From: Nocardioides jejuensis
GTDB lineage: Bacteria; Actinomycetota; Actinomycetes; Propionibacteriales; Nocardioidaceae
DNA length: 64,000 nucleotides
Direction of reading: 5' to 3'
Assembly (NCBI RefSeq): GCF_004337475.1
Contig: NZ_SJZJ01000013.1
Coordinates: forward strand, 1 to 64,000
A model generated the notes under the pieces. The model was given only the letters and a program-made list of their open reading frames with translations. It did not search any database and had not been told where the DNA came from. Below, in pieces: positions 34,557 to 44,627 of the stretch. Position numbers and translations under genes: made by a program. The first letter of the stretch is position 1; each line of letters starts with the position of its first letter.

Positions 34557-35843
34557 TCAGGCGCTCCGCGTGAGGGGTACGTCGGGCCGGTCGGCGTCGA
34601 CCAGCTGCTCGAGGGCGATCTCGAGGGCGGTGGCGGCGATGCCGGTCCCGTCGGCCCGGCGCTCGTGGCACGCGGCCAGCGCGCGGCGGATCGTCGCGGA
34701 GACGTCGCCGAAGATCGCCCGATCGCTCACCTCGGTAGAGCCGTCCATGAGCATCGCGAAGGTCCGGGCCATGCCGCAGTTGGCGATGAAGTCGGGGACC
34801 ACGGCGACGTGGCGGTCGGCGTACTCGTAGGTCGGGCCGTAGAAGATCTCCTCGTCCGCGAAGGGCACGTTCGCGCCGCAGGAGACGACCTCGAGGCCGC
34901 CGGTGACCATGGCATCGACCTGTGTGCGGGTGACCAGCCGCGACGCGGCGCACGGCAGGAAGATCGCGGCGCCCATCGACCAGATCCGCGCATCGACCTC
35001 CTCGAAGGAGAGCAGGTCGGGGGCGACGAGCTGGTTGCCGCGACGCGTCGCGTAGAGCTCCGCGATGCGCTCCGGCGACAGGCCGTCGGGGTCGATCAGG
35101 CCGCCGCTGCGGTCGATGATGCCGACGATCCGCGCCCCCATGCGGGAGAGGTACGACGCGGCGGTCGCGCCGACCGTGCCCCAGCCCTGGACGATCGTCG
35201 GCTTGCCGGCCAGGTCGCCGCCGTACAGGTCCCCTCCCCACAGGTCATAGTGGTGGCGCACCGCCTCCGCGACGCCCCAGCCGGTGACCAGGTCGGCCAC
35301 CGTCGGCACGCCGTGCGCGCCCCCGGCGAGCGAGTACGCCGGATCGGTGACCGTCTTCGCGACGCCCGCGCGCAGGTGGCCGACGCGCTGGATCCGCTCG
35401 AAGCCCTCGGCGTGGAAGTGGCCCGTGACGATGCCCTCCTGCGGGTGCCAGAGGCCGTTGGCCTCGGTCATCGGCACGACCTCGAGCGCCTCGTCGACGT
35501 TCAGGTCGCCGCCGGTGCCGTAGTAGGCCTTGAGGAGGGGTGCTGCTGCGGCGAACCAGCGTCGCAGCACGCCTTCCTTGCGCGGGTCGGTGGGGTCGAA
35601 GTCGATGCCTGACTTCGCGCCGCCGATCGGCGGCCCGGCGACCGTGAACTTGACCTCCATCGTCTTCGCCAGCGACTCGACCTCGCGTCGGTTGAGCCCC
35701 GGGCGCATCCGCGTGCCGCCGCCGGCCGCGCCACCACGCAGTGAGTTGATCACGATCCAGCCACGCGCCTCGGTCTCGGCGTCGTGCCACTCGAAGACGA
35801 CCTCGGGAGGGGTGTGCTCGAAGCGAGCGAGAAGGTCCACCAT
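34557..35843 (-). CDS. Glu/Leu/Phe/Val dehydrogenase family protein
   Basis: 428-residue NAD(P)-dependent amino-acid dehydrogenase that deaminates an amino acid to its 2-oxo acid. The N-terminal domain has GGAAGGGTRM, the substrate lysine region KFTVAGPPIGGAKSGIDF and TGGDLNVDE. The C-terminal Rossmann domain has IVQGWGTVGATAASYL near 218, and the end carries VVPDFIANCGM. Specificity (Glu, Leu or Phe) is not clear; the adjacent Lrp gene and the Phe/Tyr operon make an aromatic or branched-chain role plausible. Same direction as lrp, 121 bases downstream of it. Confidence 0.9.
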   Translation of the reverse strand: MVDLLARFEHTPPEVVFEWHDAETEARGWIVINSLRGGAAGGGTRMRPGLNRREVESLAKTMEVKFTVAGPPIGGAKSGIDFDPTDPRKEGVLRRWFAAAAPLLKAYYGTGGDLNVDEALEVVPMTEANGLWHPQEGIVTGHFHAEGFERIQRVGHLRAGVAKTVTDPAYSLAGGAHGVPTVADLVTGWGVAEAVRHHYDLWGGDLYGGDLAGKPTIVQGWGTVGATAASYLSRMGARIVGIIDRSGGLIDPDGLSPERIAELYATRRGNQLVAPDLLSFEEVDARIWSMGAAIFLPCAASRLVTRTQVDAMVTGGLEVVSCGANVPFADEEIFYGPTYEYADRHVAVVPDFIANCGMARTFAMLMDGSTEVSDRAIFGDVSATIRRALAACHERRADGTGIAATALEIALEQLVDADRPDVPLTRSA

Positions 35844-35964
35844 GTCGTCACCGTGCGTCTTGGGTCACCTGGACTGCAACATCTGACTGGCGATCTGAGC
35901 GGGTGGACGACTTCGGGCTGTCAGGACGGGCCGTCAGATGGACAGACTGCCTAGCCGATCGCCG

Positions 35965-36471
35965 TCAGCGCGGATATCGCGGCGCCCGCGACGGCTTCGC
36001 CTCGACGGTCTGCAGCAGCGGGAGGGCGCGCGGCTTCACGATGCTGGAGAGCACGACGATGCTGCTGGAGCGCGCGACGTAGCGGGACCGCGCGATCTGG
36101 ATCAGCGTCTGCTGAAGTCCCTCGTGGGAGGCAGCCGCGACGCGGCAGAGGATGTCGTTCTCGCCGGTGGTCGCCCAGGCCTCGATCACGCCGGGGATCG
36201 CGGACAGCTCCTCGGCCACCGAGTCGAGCTCGCCCTGCGCGATGTGCAGCTGCACGAAGCACTGCACGCCGAAGCCGGCGGCGGCGACGTCGATCTGCGG
36301 CTGCCAGCCGGAGATCACGCCGGCCTCCTCGAGCTTCTTCAGGCGCGCCTGCACGGTCGCACGCGCGACCTTGATCCGGCGCGAGGTCTCGAGGACGCCG
36401 ATCTGCGGTGCCTCGTGCAGGGACGTCAACAGGGCGAGGTCGATCTCGTCGAGCTCGATGCCGGTGGTCAT
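35965..36471 (-). CDS. Lrp/AsnC family transcriptional regulator
   Basis: 168-residue regulator. The winged HTH at the N-terminus is LDEIDLALLTSLHEAPQIGV, with recognition helix ARATVQARLKKLEEAGVI. The RAM ligand-binding domain includes VQCFVQLHIAQGELDSVAEEL and GENDILCRVAA. It is divergent from hppD and upstream of the amino-acid dehydrogenase, so it probably controls one or both in response to an aromatic or related amino acid. ATG 36471 is chosen from the HTH start; the frame remains open to 37023 but overlaps hppD. Confidence 0.9.
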   Translation of the reverse strand: MTTGIELDEIDLALLTSLHEAPQIGVLETSRRIKVARATVQARLKKLEEAGVISGWQPQIDVAAAGFGVQCFVQLHIAQGELDSVAEELSAIPGVIEAWATTGENDILCRVAAASHEGLQQTLIQIARSRYVARSSSIVVLSSIVKPRALPLLQTVEAKPSRAPRYPR

Positions 36472-37842
<1,371 letters not shown>

Positions 37843-37843
<1 letters not shown>

Positions 37844-39030
37844 TGTTCTACCGGGCAGTCGGCGAGATCCCGCCGAAGCGGCACACACAGCACCGTGGGC
37901 CGGATGGCGAGCTGCTCTTCGAGGAGCTGATGGGGGAGGAGGGCTTCTCGTCGGACTCCTCGTTGCTCTACCACCGCTCCATCCCGTCGGCCGTCGCGGC
38001 GAGCCGCGTCTGGGAGCTGCCGGAGCAGTCGCTGGTCCCGAACCACCCGCTGCTGCCGCGGCACCTCTCGACGCGCGCACTGTCGTTCGGGGCCGGAACG
38101 GATGCAGTCACCGGCCGTCGGCTGCTGCTCGGCAACGCCGACGTCCGGATCTCGTACGTCGTTGCCGACGCGACCAGTCCGCTCTACCGCAACGGCATCG
38201 GCGACGAGTGCCTCTTCGTCGAGTCCGGCTCGGGGGTGGTCGAGACCGTGTTCGGCGACCTGGTCTTCGGGCCGGGCGACTACGTCGTCGTCCCGCGCGC
38301 CACCACACACCGGATCGTGCCGTCCGGGCCGGTGCGGATCTACGCCATCGAGGGCAACAGCCACATCACCCCGCCCAAGCGCTATCTCAGCAAGTTCGGT
38401 CAGCTGCTCGAGCACGCGCCGTACTGCGAGAGGGACCTGCGTGGCCCGTCGGCACCACGTGTCGTCGAGGAGCAGGACGTCGAGGTCCTCATCAAGCACC
38501 GGGTCAACGGGCTGCCGGGCGGCATCGGCGGCACCGTCCACACGCTCCCGCACCACCCCTTCGACGTGGTCGGCTGGGACGGCTGCCTCTACCCGTTCGC
38601 GTTCAACGTCGCCGACTTCATGCCGATCACCGGCAAGGTGCACCAGCCGCCGCCGGTCCACCAGGTCTTCGAGGGCTTCAACTTCGTCATCTGCAACTTC
38701 GTGCCGCGCAAGGTCGACTACCACCCGCTCTCGATCCCGGTGCCGTACTACCACTCCAACGTCGACTCGGACGAGGTGATGTTCTACGTCGCCGGCGACT
38801 ACGAGGCACGCAAGGGGAGCGGCATCGCGGAGGGCTCGATCACGCTGCACCCGGGCGGTCATCCGCACGGTCCGCAGCCGGGCGCGTACGAGCGCTCCAT
38901 CGGTGTCGACCACTTCGACGAGCTCGCCGTCATGGTCGACACGTTCCGTCCCCTCGACCTCGGCGAGGCCGGACGCGAGGCGGACGACGGTGTGTACGCC
39001 GGGTCCTGGTCGCCGGGAGGCGCACGGTGA
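37843..39030 (+). CDS. hmgA: Homogentisate 1,2-dioxygenase
   Basis: Opens the homogentisate ring to maleylacetoacetate. 395 residues, cupin fold. Recognisable stretches are VVPRATTHRI, IEGNSHITPPKRYLSKFGQ, FDVVGWDGCLYPFAFNV, and the metal region PYYHSNVDSDEVMFYV with HPGGHPHGPQPG. It is the shorter bacterial type. It overlaps hppD by one base and the following unknown gene by GTGA, so it is tightly coupled. Confidence 0.95.
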
Positions 39031-39824
39031 GCGCGCTGACGCCGGCGTTCCTCCTCGGCCTGCTCGACGACGCGGCGATCTTCCCGCCCGGCAACGCGCC
39101 GCTGGCGCAGGCGGTCGCGGACCATGCCGCGTACCTCCGCAGCGCGTACGCCGGAGCGGTCGGTCCGCTCGTGGTGCGCACCGCCGACCTGGCGCAGGTC
39201 GGCGACGTCGACGTCGCGGTGGTCACCGGACTCGATGAGGTGCACACGGCCTTTGCCGCGGCCGGCTCGCGGCTGCGATCCGTGGAGGTTGCGCTGCCGG
39301 CGTCGGCGGCTGCCGGCGAGGTGCGCTCGCTCGCGTCGCTCGGCGTTGAGGTGTGCGTCGAGGTGCCACGTGACGACCGGGCCGAGGCGGTGCTCGCGGA
39401 GCTGGCGGTGGCCGGGCTGCGGGCGAAGTTCCGCACTGGCGGCCCGCGGGGCGACCTCTACCCCTCGGAGGCGGAGCTGGCCAGTGCGATCACGACCGCA
39501 GTCGCCTTCGGCGTGCCGTTCAAGGCGACGGCCGGGCTGCACCATGCCGTGCGGCGTACGGATCCAGGGACGGGCTTCGAGGAGCACGGCTTCCTCAATC
39601 TCCTCGTGGCCACCGGCCGCGCGCTGGACGGCGCCACGGCGTCGGACGTCGAGGCCGCGCTCGCCGCGCGTGACGAGGCAGCCGTCGCGACTGCGGTGCT
39701 TGCGCTCGGACCCGCCGTCCGCGACGCCTTCCGCTCGTTCGGCACCTGCTCGATCAGCGAACCGCTTGCCGACCTGGCCCGGCTCGACCTGCTGCCCCAC
39801 GCGTGGCGGGAGGGTGCGGCATGA
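39027..39824 (+). CDS. Uncharacterised protein in the tyrosine catabolic operon
   Basis: 265-residue soluble protein with no motif I can name. It has an alternating strand/helix pattern suggestive of a TIM barrel. The most conserved-looking stretches are LLDDAAIFPPGNAPL at the N-terminus, VEVALP, VCVEVPRDD, LRAKFRTGGP with LYPSEAELA, and FKATAGLHHAVR near residue 170, which carries Lys, His-His and Arg. It is coupled on both sides (GTGA with hmgA, ATGA with fahA). The operon otherwise lacks a maleylacetoacetate isomerase, so an isomerase role is a reasonable hypothesis, not an assignment. Confidence 0.8.
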   Translation: MSALTPAFLLGLLDDAAIFPPGNAPLAQAVADHAAYLRSAYAGAVGPLVVRTADLAQVGDVDVAVVTGLDEVHTAFAAAGSRLRSVEVALPASAAAGEVRSLASLGVEVCVEVPRDDRAEAVLAELAVAGLRAKFRTGGPRGDLYPSEAELASAITTAVAFGVPFKATAGLHHAVRRTDPGTGFEEHGFLNLLVATGRALDGATASDVEAALAARDEAAVATAVLALGPAVRDAFRSFGTCSISEPLADLARLDLLPHAWREGAA

Positions 39825-40978
39825 GGATCGACCTCGTCCCCGACGACCCGTTCGGCCTGCACAACCTCCCGTACGGCGTCTACCGCGCCGCGGGCCGCGC
39901 GCCGCGGGTCGGCGTACGCCTCGGGTCGTACGTCGTGGACCTGTCGCGCCTGCTGGGCGACGAGGTATTCGCGACGGGATCGCTCAACGCATTCATGGCG
40001 CAGGGTCCGACGCGCTGGGCGTCGGTGCGCGCGGACCTTGCCGAGGCCCTCGCCGGTGAGGTGTCGGACGAGGCGGTTCACCACCTTGCGGACGTCACGC
40101 TCGAGCTGCCGTTCGAGGTGGCCGACTACGTCGACTTCTACGCCTCCGAGCACCACGCCTCGAACCTTGGCCGGCTCTTCAGGCCCGAAGCGCCCGACCC
40201 GCTGACGCCCAACTGGAAGCACCTGCCGATCGGCTACCACGGCCGCTCGGCGTCGATCGTGGTCTCGGGCACGGACGTGGTCCGGCCCTGCGGCCAGCGG
40301 CTCCCGCCCGGTGCCGACAAGCCGGTCTTCGGGCCGTCGACCCGCCTCGACCTGGAGTGCGAGCTGGGCTTCGTCGTCGGTGTGGGAACCGGGCTGGGCA
40401 GTCGCATCGCGGCCGCCGACGCCGACGAGCACCTCTTCGGTGTTGTCCTCTTCAACGACTGGTCGGCGCGTGACATCCAGGCGTGGGAGTACGTCCCGCT
40501 CGGGCCGTTCCTCGGCAAGTCCTTCGCCTCGACCGTCTCTGCGTGGGTGGTGCCGATGGCCGCGCTCGACGGGGCCCGGATCGCGGTGCCGCCGCAGGAG
40601 CCGGTGCTGCCCTACCTCGCGATGGACGGCCCGTGGGGTCTCGACATCGACCTCGCGGTCTCCATCAATGGCGAGGTCGTCAGCCGGCCGCCGTACGCCG
40701 CGACGTACTGGTCGCCGGCGCAGATGCTGGCGCACCTGACCGTCAACGGTGCCGCGACGCGGACCGGTGACCTCTTCGCCTCGGGCACCGTGTCGGGCCC
40801 GGGGCGGGGGCAGCAGGGGTCGCTGATCGAGATCGGCACCGGCTTCCTCGAGGACGGCGACGAGGTCGTCATCGCGGGCGAGGCGCGGCTGGCCGACGGG
40901 CGACGGATCGGGTTCGGCGAGGCGGTGGGGCGCGTCGTACCGGCCCTGCCGTGGGGAGAGGAGCAGGGAGATGTTTGA
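39821..40978 (+). CDS. fahA: Fumarylacetoacetase
   Basis: Hydrolyses fumarylacetoacetate to fumarate and acetoacetate, the last step of tyrosine breakdown. 385 residues. A small N-terminal domain (GLHNLPYGVYR) is followed by the FAH catalytic fold with VDFYASEHHASN (Asp/Glu ligands and His), GYHGRSASI, ELGFVVGVG, LFNDWSARDIQAWEYVPLGPF and GSLIEIGTG. ATG 39821 overlaps the preceding stop. Its last eight bases overlap the start of phhA. Confidence 0.95.
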   Translation: MRIDLVPDDPFGLHNLPYGVYRAAGRAPRVGVRLGSYVVDLSRLLGDEVFATGSLNAFMAQGPTRWASVRADLAEALAGEVSDEAVHHLADVTLELPFEVADYVDFYASEHHASNLGRLFRPEAPDPLTPNWKHLPIGYHGRSASIVVSGTDVVRPCGQRLPPGADKPVFGPSTRLDLECELGFVVGVGTGLGSRIAAADADEHLFGVVLFNDWSARDIQAWEYVPLGPFLGKSFASTVSAWVVPMAALDGARIAVPPQEPVLPYLAMDGPWGLDIDLAVSINGEVVSRPPYAATYWSPAQMLAHLTVNGAATRTGDLFASGTVSGPGRGQQGSLIEIGTGFLEDGDEVVIAGEARLADGRRIGFGEAVGRVVPALPWGEEQGDV

Positions 40979-41864
40979 GGAAGCACAGCTCTATTCGCCG
41001 GTGACGGCGCACGAGGACGGCACCGCGACGGTGCACCTGGTGGAAGGCCACCCGGGCGAGCACGACCCGGAGTACCGCCGGCGGCGCAACGAGATCGCGG
41101 CGGTGTCTCTTACCTGGCGCCCCGGCCAGCCGGTGCCGTCGATCGACTACACGGAGACCGAGCACGGGGTGTGGCGCACCGTGTGCGAGCACCTCGGCCC
41201 GCTGCACGAGCAGTACGCCTGCCGCGCGTTCAACGACGCCGTCGCCGCGCTCGACCTGCCACGCGACCGGGTGCCGCAGCTCTCCGAGGTGTCGACCGGA
41301 CTGCAGGCGCTCACCGGTTTCTCCTACGTGCCGGCTCCCGGCATCGTGCCGCTCGAGGAGTTCTACGGATCGCTCGCGGACGGGATCTTCCACTCGACGC
41401 AGTACCTCCGGCACCACGCGGCTCCGCTGTACACGCCCGAGCCGGACATCCTCCACGAGGTGATGGGCCACGGGAACCTGCTCGCCTCGCCGGAGGTCGC
41501 CGAGGTCAACCGGCTGGCCGGTGCCGCAGCGCGACGCGTGACGACGCCCGAGGCGCTGCAGGTCGTGGCCGACGTCTTCTGGTTCACCGTCGAGTTCGGG
41601 GCGCTGTGGGAGCAGGGGGCGCTGAAGGCCTACGGGGCGGGCATCCTCTCCAGCTACGGCGAGATCGAGGAGTTCCGGTCCATGCAGATCCGCCCGCTCG
41701 ACTTCGCGGCGATGGCGACGATCGACTACGACATCACGCACTACCAGCCGGTGCTCTTCGCGGCGGAGTCCTTCGGGCACATGGTCGACGAGGTGGGCGC
41801 GTTCTTCGCAGCGTGCGACGACGAGACGCCCGCGCGCCTCGGCGTACGGCCGAAGGCATCGTGA
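40971..41864 (+). CDS. phhA: Phenylalanine 4-monooxygenase
   Basis: Pterin-dependent hydroxylation of phenylalanine to tyrosine, which feeds the operon. 297 residues, single catalytic domain. The iron ligands are His162 and His167 in PEPDILHEVMGHG and Glu208 in WFTVEFGALW. TGFSYVPAPGIVPLEEFY and FHSTQYLRHH are also typical. An ACT regulatory domain is absent. No carbinolamine dehydratase is seen in the window. The 66-bp repeat D1 begins five bases after the stop. Confidence 0.95.
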   Translation: MFEEAQLYSPVTAHEDGTATVHLVEGHPGEHDPEYRRRRNEIAAVSLTWRPGQPVPSIDYTETEHGVWRTVCEHLGPLHEQYACRAFNDAVAALDLPRDRVPQLSEVSTGLQALTGFSYVPAPGIVPLEEFYGSLADGIFHSTQYLRHHAAPLYTPEPDILHEVMGHGNLLASPEVAEVNRLAGAAARRVTTPEALQVVADVFWFTVEFGALWEQGALKAYGAGILSSYGEIEEFRSMQIRPLDFAAMATIDYDITHYQPVLFAAESFGHMVDEVGAFFAACDDETPARLGVRPKAS

Positions 41865-41868
41865 CTGC

Positions 41869-41934
41869 CGAGACCCGGGTTTTGGCGCGTCGAGACCCGG
41901 GTTTTGGCGCGGTGAGTCGCGGGTCTTGGTCAGG
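41869..41934 (+). repeat. 66-bp repeat family 2, copy D1 (three 22-base units)
   Basis: Three tandem 22-base units. The first two differ only at the last base and share GAGACCCGGGTTTTGGCGCG; the third is diverged and ends GGTCAGG. It aligns gaplessly with the reverse complement of 48858-48923. Its last unit supplies the TGA of the convergent small gene. Confidence 0.88.
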
Positions 41935-42154
41935 GACCGTCGGGCTTCGGCGGCTCGGGCGGCTTGCGGCGATTGAGCTGGCGGAGGAACTCCGGGTCGT
42001 CGTCGGGGCCGAGCGGGCGCTGCGGCTGCTTCGGGCGACGCGGGAGGAGCGGGCGGGCGGCGGGCTTGGTCCCGTTGATCTGGCGGTCGACCAGCATCAC
42101 GCAGCCGTAGACCGCGAGCGCGATGATCACGACGACGAGCAGGAACTTCAGCAC
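41930..42154 (-). CDS. Small single-pass membrane protein
   Basis: 74 residues: an N-terminal hydrophobic helix (residues 4-22, [19 protein letters not shown]) and a Pro/Arg-rich cytoplasmic tail with [19 protein letters not shown] start with the -10 TACATT six bases upstream, so probably leaderless. The stop codon lies within repeat D1. It is divergent from the DUF4229 gene. Function unknown. Confidence 0.72.
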   Translation of the reverse strand: MLKFLLVVVIIALAVYGCVMLVDRQINGTKPAARPLLPRRPKQPQRPLGPDDDPEFLRQLNRRKPPEPPKPDGP

Positions 42155-42160
42155 CCTTCC

Positions 42161-42166
42161 AATGTA
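42161..42166 (-). promoter_or_regulatory. -10 box of small membrane protein gene
   Basis: TACATT on the minus strand, exactly six bases before the GTG start. A GGAAGG fills the gap but is too close to act as a normal ribosome site. Confidence 0.5.
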
Positions 42167-42223
42167 GACCGGAGGGTGTCGGTCGGCGGCTGGCCCGTCG
42201 ACGGCTCCGTCGGGGCGGGCGCC

Positions 42224-42229
42224 TACGCT
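42224..42229 (+). promoter_or_regulatory. -10 box of leaderless DUF4229 gene
   Basis: TACGCT, six bases, GTG (42236). This spacing chooses GTG 42236 over the in-frame GTG 42230. Confidence 0.5.
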
Positions 42230-42235
42230 GTGCGC

Positions 42236-42502
42236 GTGAAGGCTTTCGTCGTGTACACGCTGCTTCGTGCGGTCCTCTTCCTCGCCGCCTGGATCCTGAT
42301 CCTCGGCGTCTGGAAGCTCGTCGACGGCGGTGCCGTCACGGGTTCCCAGCTCTTCTTCGCCGCGATCGGCGCGTTCATCGTCTCGGGCGTCGCGTCGTAC
42401 TTCGTGCTCCGCGGCCCGCGGGAGGCGCTGGCCGTGCGCGTCGAGGAGCGCGCGTCGAAGGCGGTCTCGAAGTTCGACGAGATGCGGACCAAGGAAGACT
42501 GA
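42236..42502 (+). CDS. DUF4229-type small membrane protein
   Basis: 88 residues with two helices (about 3-27, [20 protein letters not shown], and 40-62, [21 protein letters not shown]) and the conserved basic/acidic end [14 protein letters not shown]. Proteins of this kind are common in actinobacteria near menaquinone and cytochrome genes; function is unknown. Its TGA overlaps the ATG of the next gene (TGATG), so the pair is translationally coupled. Confidence 0.82.
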   Translation: MKAFVVYTLLRAVLFLAAWILILGVWKLVDGGAVTGSQLFFAAIGAFIVSGVASYFVLRGPREALAVRVEERASKAVSKFDEMRTKED

Positions 42503-43548
42503 TGTCGCGGGCGTGGGTGGCTGAGGCCGTACGCCGCGTCGAGGCCGACGCGAACCGCTCTGCCGACACGCACCTGCACGTCTTTCCGCTGCCCCCGTCG
42601 TGGGGCATCGACCTCTACCTGAAGGACGAGTCGGTCCACCCGACCGGCTCCCTCAAGCACCGCCTCGCGCGCTCGCTCTTCCTCTACGGCCTGTGCAACG
42701 GCTGGATCTCCTCGGGTACGACGGTGGTCGACGCCTCCTCGGGCTCGACGGCCGTGTCGGAGGCGTATTTCGCGCGCCTGCTCGGACTGCCGTTCATCGC
42801 GGTGATGCCGGCTGCCACCTCGGTCGAGAAGATCTCGCTGATCGCGTTCTACGGGGGCGAGGTGCACCTCGTGGACGACCCGGCGTCGGTCTACGAGGAG
42901 GCGCGGGCGCTCGCCGAGTCGGTCGGCGGTCACTACCTCGACCAGTTCACGTACGCCGAGCGGGCGACCGACTGGCGTGGCAACAACAACATCGCCGAGT
43001 CGATCCTGTCGCAGATGTCGCGCGAGCCCCATCCCGTGCCGGCCTGGGTCGTCGTGGGTGCGGGCACCGGCGGCACGTCGGCCACGATCGGGCGGTACCT
43101 CCGCTACCAGCAGCTGCCCACGCAGCTGTGCGTCGTCGACCCGGAGGGCTCGGCGTTCTACGAGTCGTGGGTCTCTGGGTCCTCGGCGGTCACGGCCTGC
43201 GGGTCGCGGATCGAGGGAATCGGGCGACCGCGCGTCGAGCCGTCGTTCGTGCCGGGTGTCGTCGACCGGATGCTGCAGGTGCCCGACGCGGCCTCGATCG
43301 CGGCGATGCGCTGGTGCTCGTCGGTCACGGGCCGGCTCGTCGGTGCCTCCACCGGCACATCGCTGTGGGGCGCGCTGCAGCTGGTGGCCGCGATGCGGGC
43401 CGCCGGCGAGCAGGGGTCGGTGGTCACGCTGATCTGCGATGGCGGCGAACGCTACGCGCACACCTACTACTCGGATGCGTGGCTCGAGGCGCAGGGCATC
43501 GACCCGGCGCCGTACGTCGCGGACCTCGAGGCACTGCTGTCGTCCTGA
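42502..43548 (+). CDS. PLP-dependent cysteine synthase-fold enzyme (Cds1-like)
   Basis: 348-residue fold-type II PLP enzyme. The cofactor lysine is Lys52 in [12 protein letters not shown]. The substrate loop is [20 protein letters not shown] and the phosphate-binding loop [16 protein letters not shown]. The layout resembles mycobacterial Cds1 (Rv3684), a cysteine desulfhydrase that releases H2S, rather than CysK, but cysteine or threonine metabolism in general fits. It is coupled to the upstream membrane gene and followed 20 bases later by the third 72-bp repeat. Confidence 0.85.
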   Translation: MSRAWVAEAVRRVEADANRSADTHLHVFPLPPSWGIDLYLKDESVHPTGSLKHRLARSLFLYGLCNGWISSGTTVVDASSGSTAVSEAYFARLLGLPFIAVMPAATSVEKISLIAFYGGEVHLVDDPASVYEEARALAESVGGHYLDQFTYAERATDWRGNNNIAESILSQMSREPHPVPAWVVVGAGTGGTSATIGRYLRYQQLPTQLCVVDPEGSAFYESWVSGSSAVTACGSRIEGIGRPRVEPSFVPGVVDRMLQVPDAASIAAMRWCSSVTGRLVGASTGTSLWGALQLVAAMRAAGEQGSVVTLICDGGERYAHTYYSDAWLEAQGIDPAPYVADLEALLSS

Positions 43549-43568
43549 CCGCGCCGGCGCCCCGGCCC

Positions 43569-43640
43569 GCCAAACTGTCAGACTGACACTTTGGCAACGC
43601 GTGACCTTTCCGAACTGTCAGCTGGGACGAAACTGTCAGG
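43569..43640 (+). repeat. 72-bp palindromic repeat family 1, copy C
   Basis: Same orientation as copy A and gapless with it. The first hairpin pairs GCCAAACTGTCAG with CTGACACTTTGGC (one mismatch) and a second weaker palindrome follows. It sits between two convergent genes, where it can act as a bidirectional terminator. Confidence 0.87.
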
Positions 43641-43648
43641 ATTCGACG

Positions 43649-44617
43649 TCAGGCGATGAGCAGCCCGGCGAAGACGCCGACGCCGAGGAGCAGCTCAGCG
43701 ATGCCGGTCTTCTGGAGGACCGGGATGAGACCCGGGCCGGTCGCGCCCGAGGTCACCGTGCGGACGCCCTGGAGCGCGGGCACGAGGTAGACCAGGCCGA
43801 GCAGGGCCCACCAGCTCGTGAGCGCGGCGACACCGAACAGGGCGCCGAACGCCGCCGACACCAGCGCCGCGTACAGCCCACGGGTGCGGTGGTCGCCGAG
43901 GCGGACCGCCAGCGTCATCTTCCCGGCGACCGTGTCGGTCGGGATGTCGCGGAGGTTGTTGGCGACGAGGATCGCGCAGGCGAGTGCGCCGATCGCGATG
44001 CCGGCGAGGAGGGCGGGGATGAACCAGCCGTTCGGGTCGAGTACCCAGCAGTCGCCGGAATAGCAGTGGGTTGCCCCGTCGCTGCTGAACGTGCCGAGGT
44101 AGATGGCGTCCCGGTTGTCGTGTGAAGGCAGCTGCACGTACGTCGTACCAATCGTCGCCACTAGGCCGAAGAAGACGAAGACCATCACCTCGCCGAGACC
44201 CAGGTAGCCATACGGCTTGGAGCCGCCGGTGTAGAACCACGCAGCGACGACGCACACCAGGCCGACGGCGATCAGCCACCACGCGGTCGCCAGGGCGAGG
44301 ACGACGCCGGCTACGCCGGCCACGCCGAAGGCGATCAGCATCGCTCGCTTGACCGCAGCGGGCGAGGCCTTGCGTGACCCGACCAGGCGCATCGGGCCGA
44401 CGCGGTCGTCGTCGGTGCCGCGGATGCCGTCGGAGTAGTCGTTGGCGTAGTTGACCGCCACCTGGAGGGCGAGGCTCACCACGAGGGCGAGCGCTGCCTT
44501 CCACCAGACCGGCTCGTAGAACCACGCGGCGACGCCGGTGCCGGCGAGGACGGGCGCGACGGCGGCGGGCAGGGTGCGCGGGCGGGCGCCGGCGATCCAT
44601 TCAGCGGGGGTGGCCAT
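43649..44617 (-). CDS. menA: 1,4-dihydroxy-2-naphthoate polyprenyltransferase
   Basis: Membrane prenyltransferase that attaches the isoprenoid chain in menaquinone synthesis. 322 residues, eight to nine helices. Signature motifs are VNYANDYSDGIRGTDDDR (prenyl-diphosphate Mg site), AWFYTGGSKPYGYLGLGE, VANNLRDIPTD and VRLGDHRTRGLY. Between GTTYVQ and the next helix there is an unusual insertion of roughly 27 residues with CYSGDC near residues 185-190, absent from the MenA proteins I know. The elaA-like gene is upstream on the same strand, ending 10 bases before the menA start. Confidence 0.93.
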   Translation of the reverse strand: MATPAEWIAGARPRTLPAAVAPVLAGTGVAAWFYEPVWWKAALALVVSLALQVAVNYANDYSDGIRGTDDDRVGPMRLVGSRKASPAAVKRAMLIAFGVAGVAGVVLALATAWWLIAVGLVCVVAAWFYTGGSKPYGYLGLGEVMVFVFFGLVATIGTTYVQLPSHDNRDAIYLGTFSSDGATHCYSGDCWVLDPNGWFIPALLAGIAIGALACAILVANNLRDIPTDTVAGKMTLAVRLGDHRTRGLYAALVSAAFGALFGVAALTSWWALLGLVYLVPALQGVRTVTSGATGPGLIPVLQKTGIAELLLGVGVFAGLLIA

Positions 44618-44627
44618 GGCAGGTGAT

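Noticed and set aside
34282..35241. Minus-strand frame crossing the long hairpin after ccsB
   Set aside because: Shadow of the amino-acid dehydrogenase in another frame; it reads through the hairpin and ends inside ccsB.
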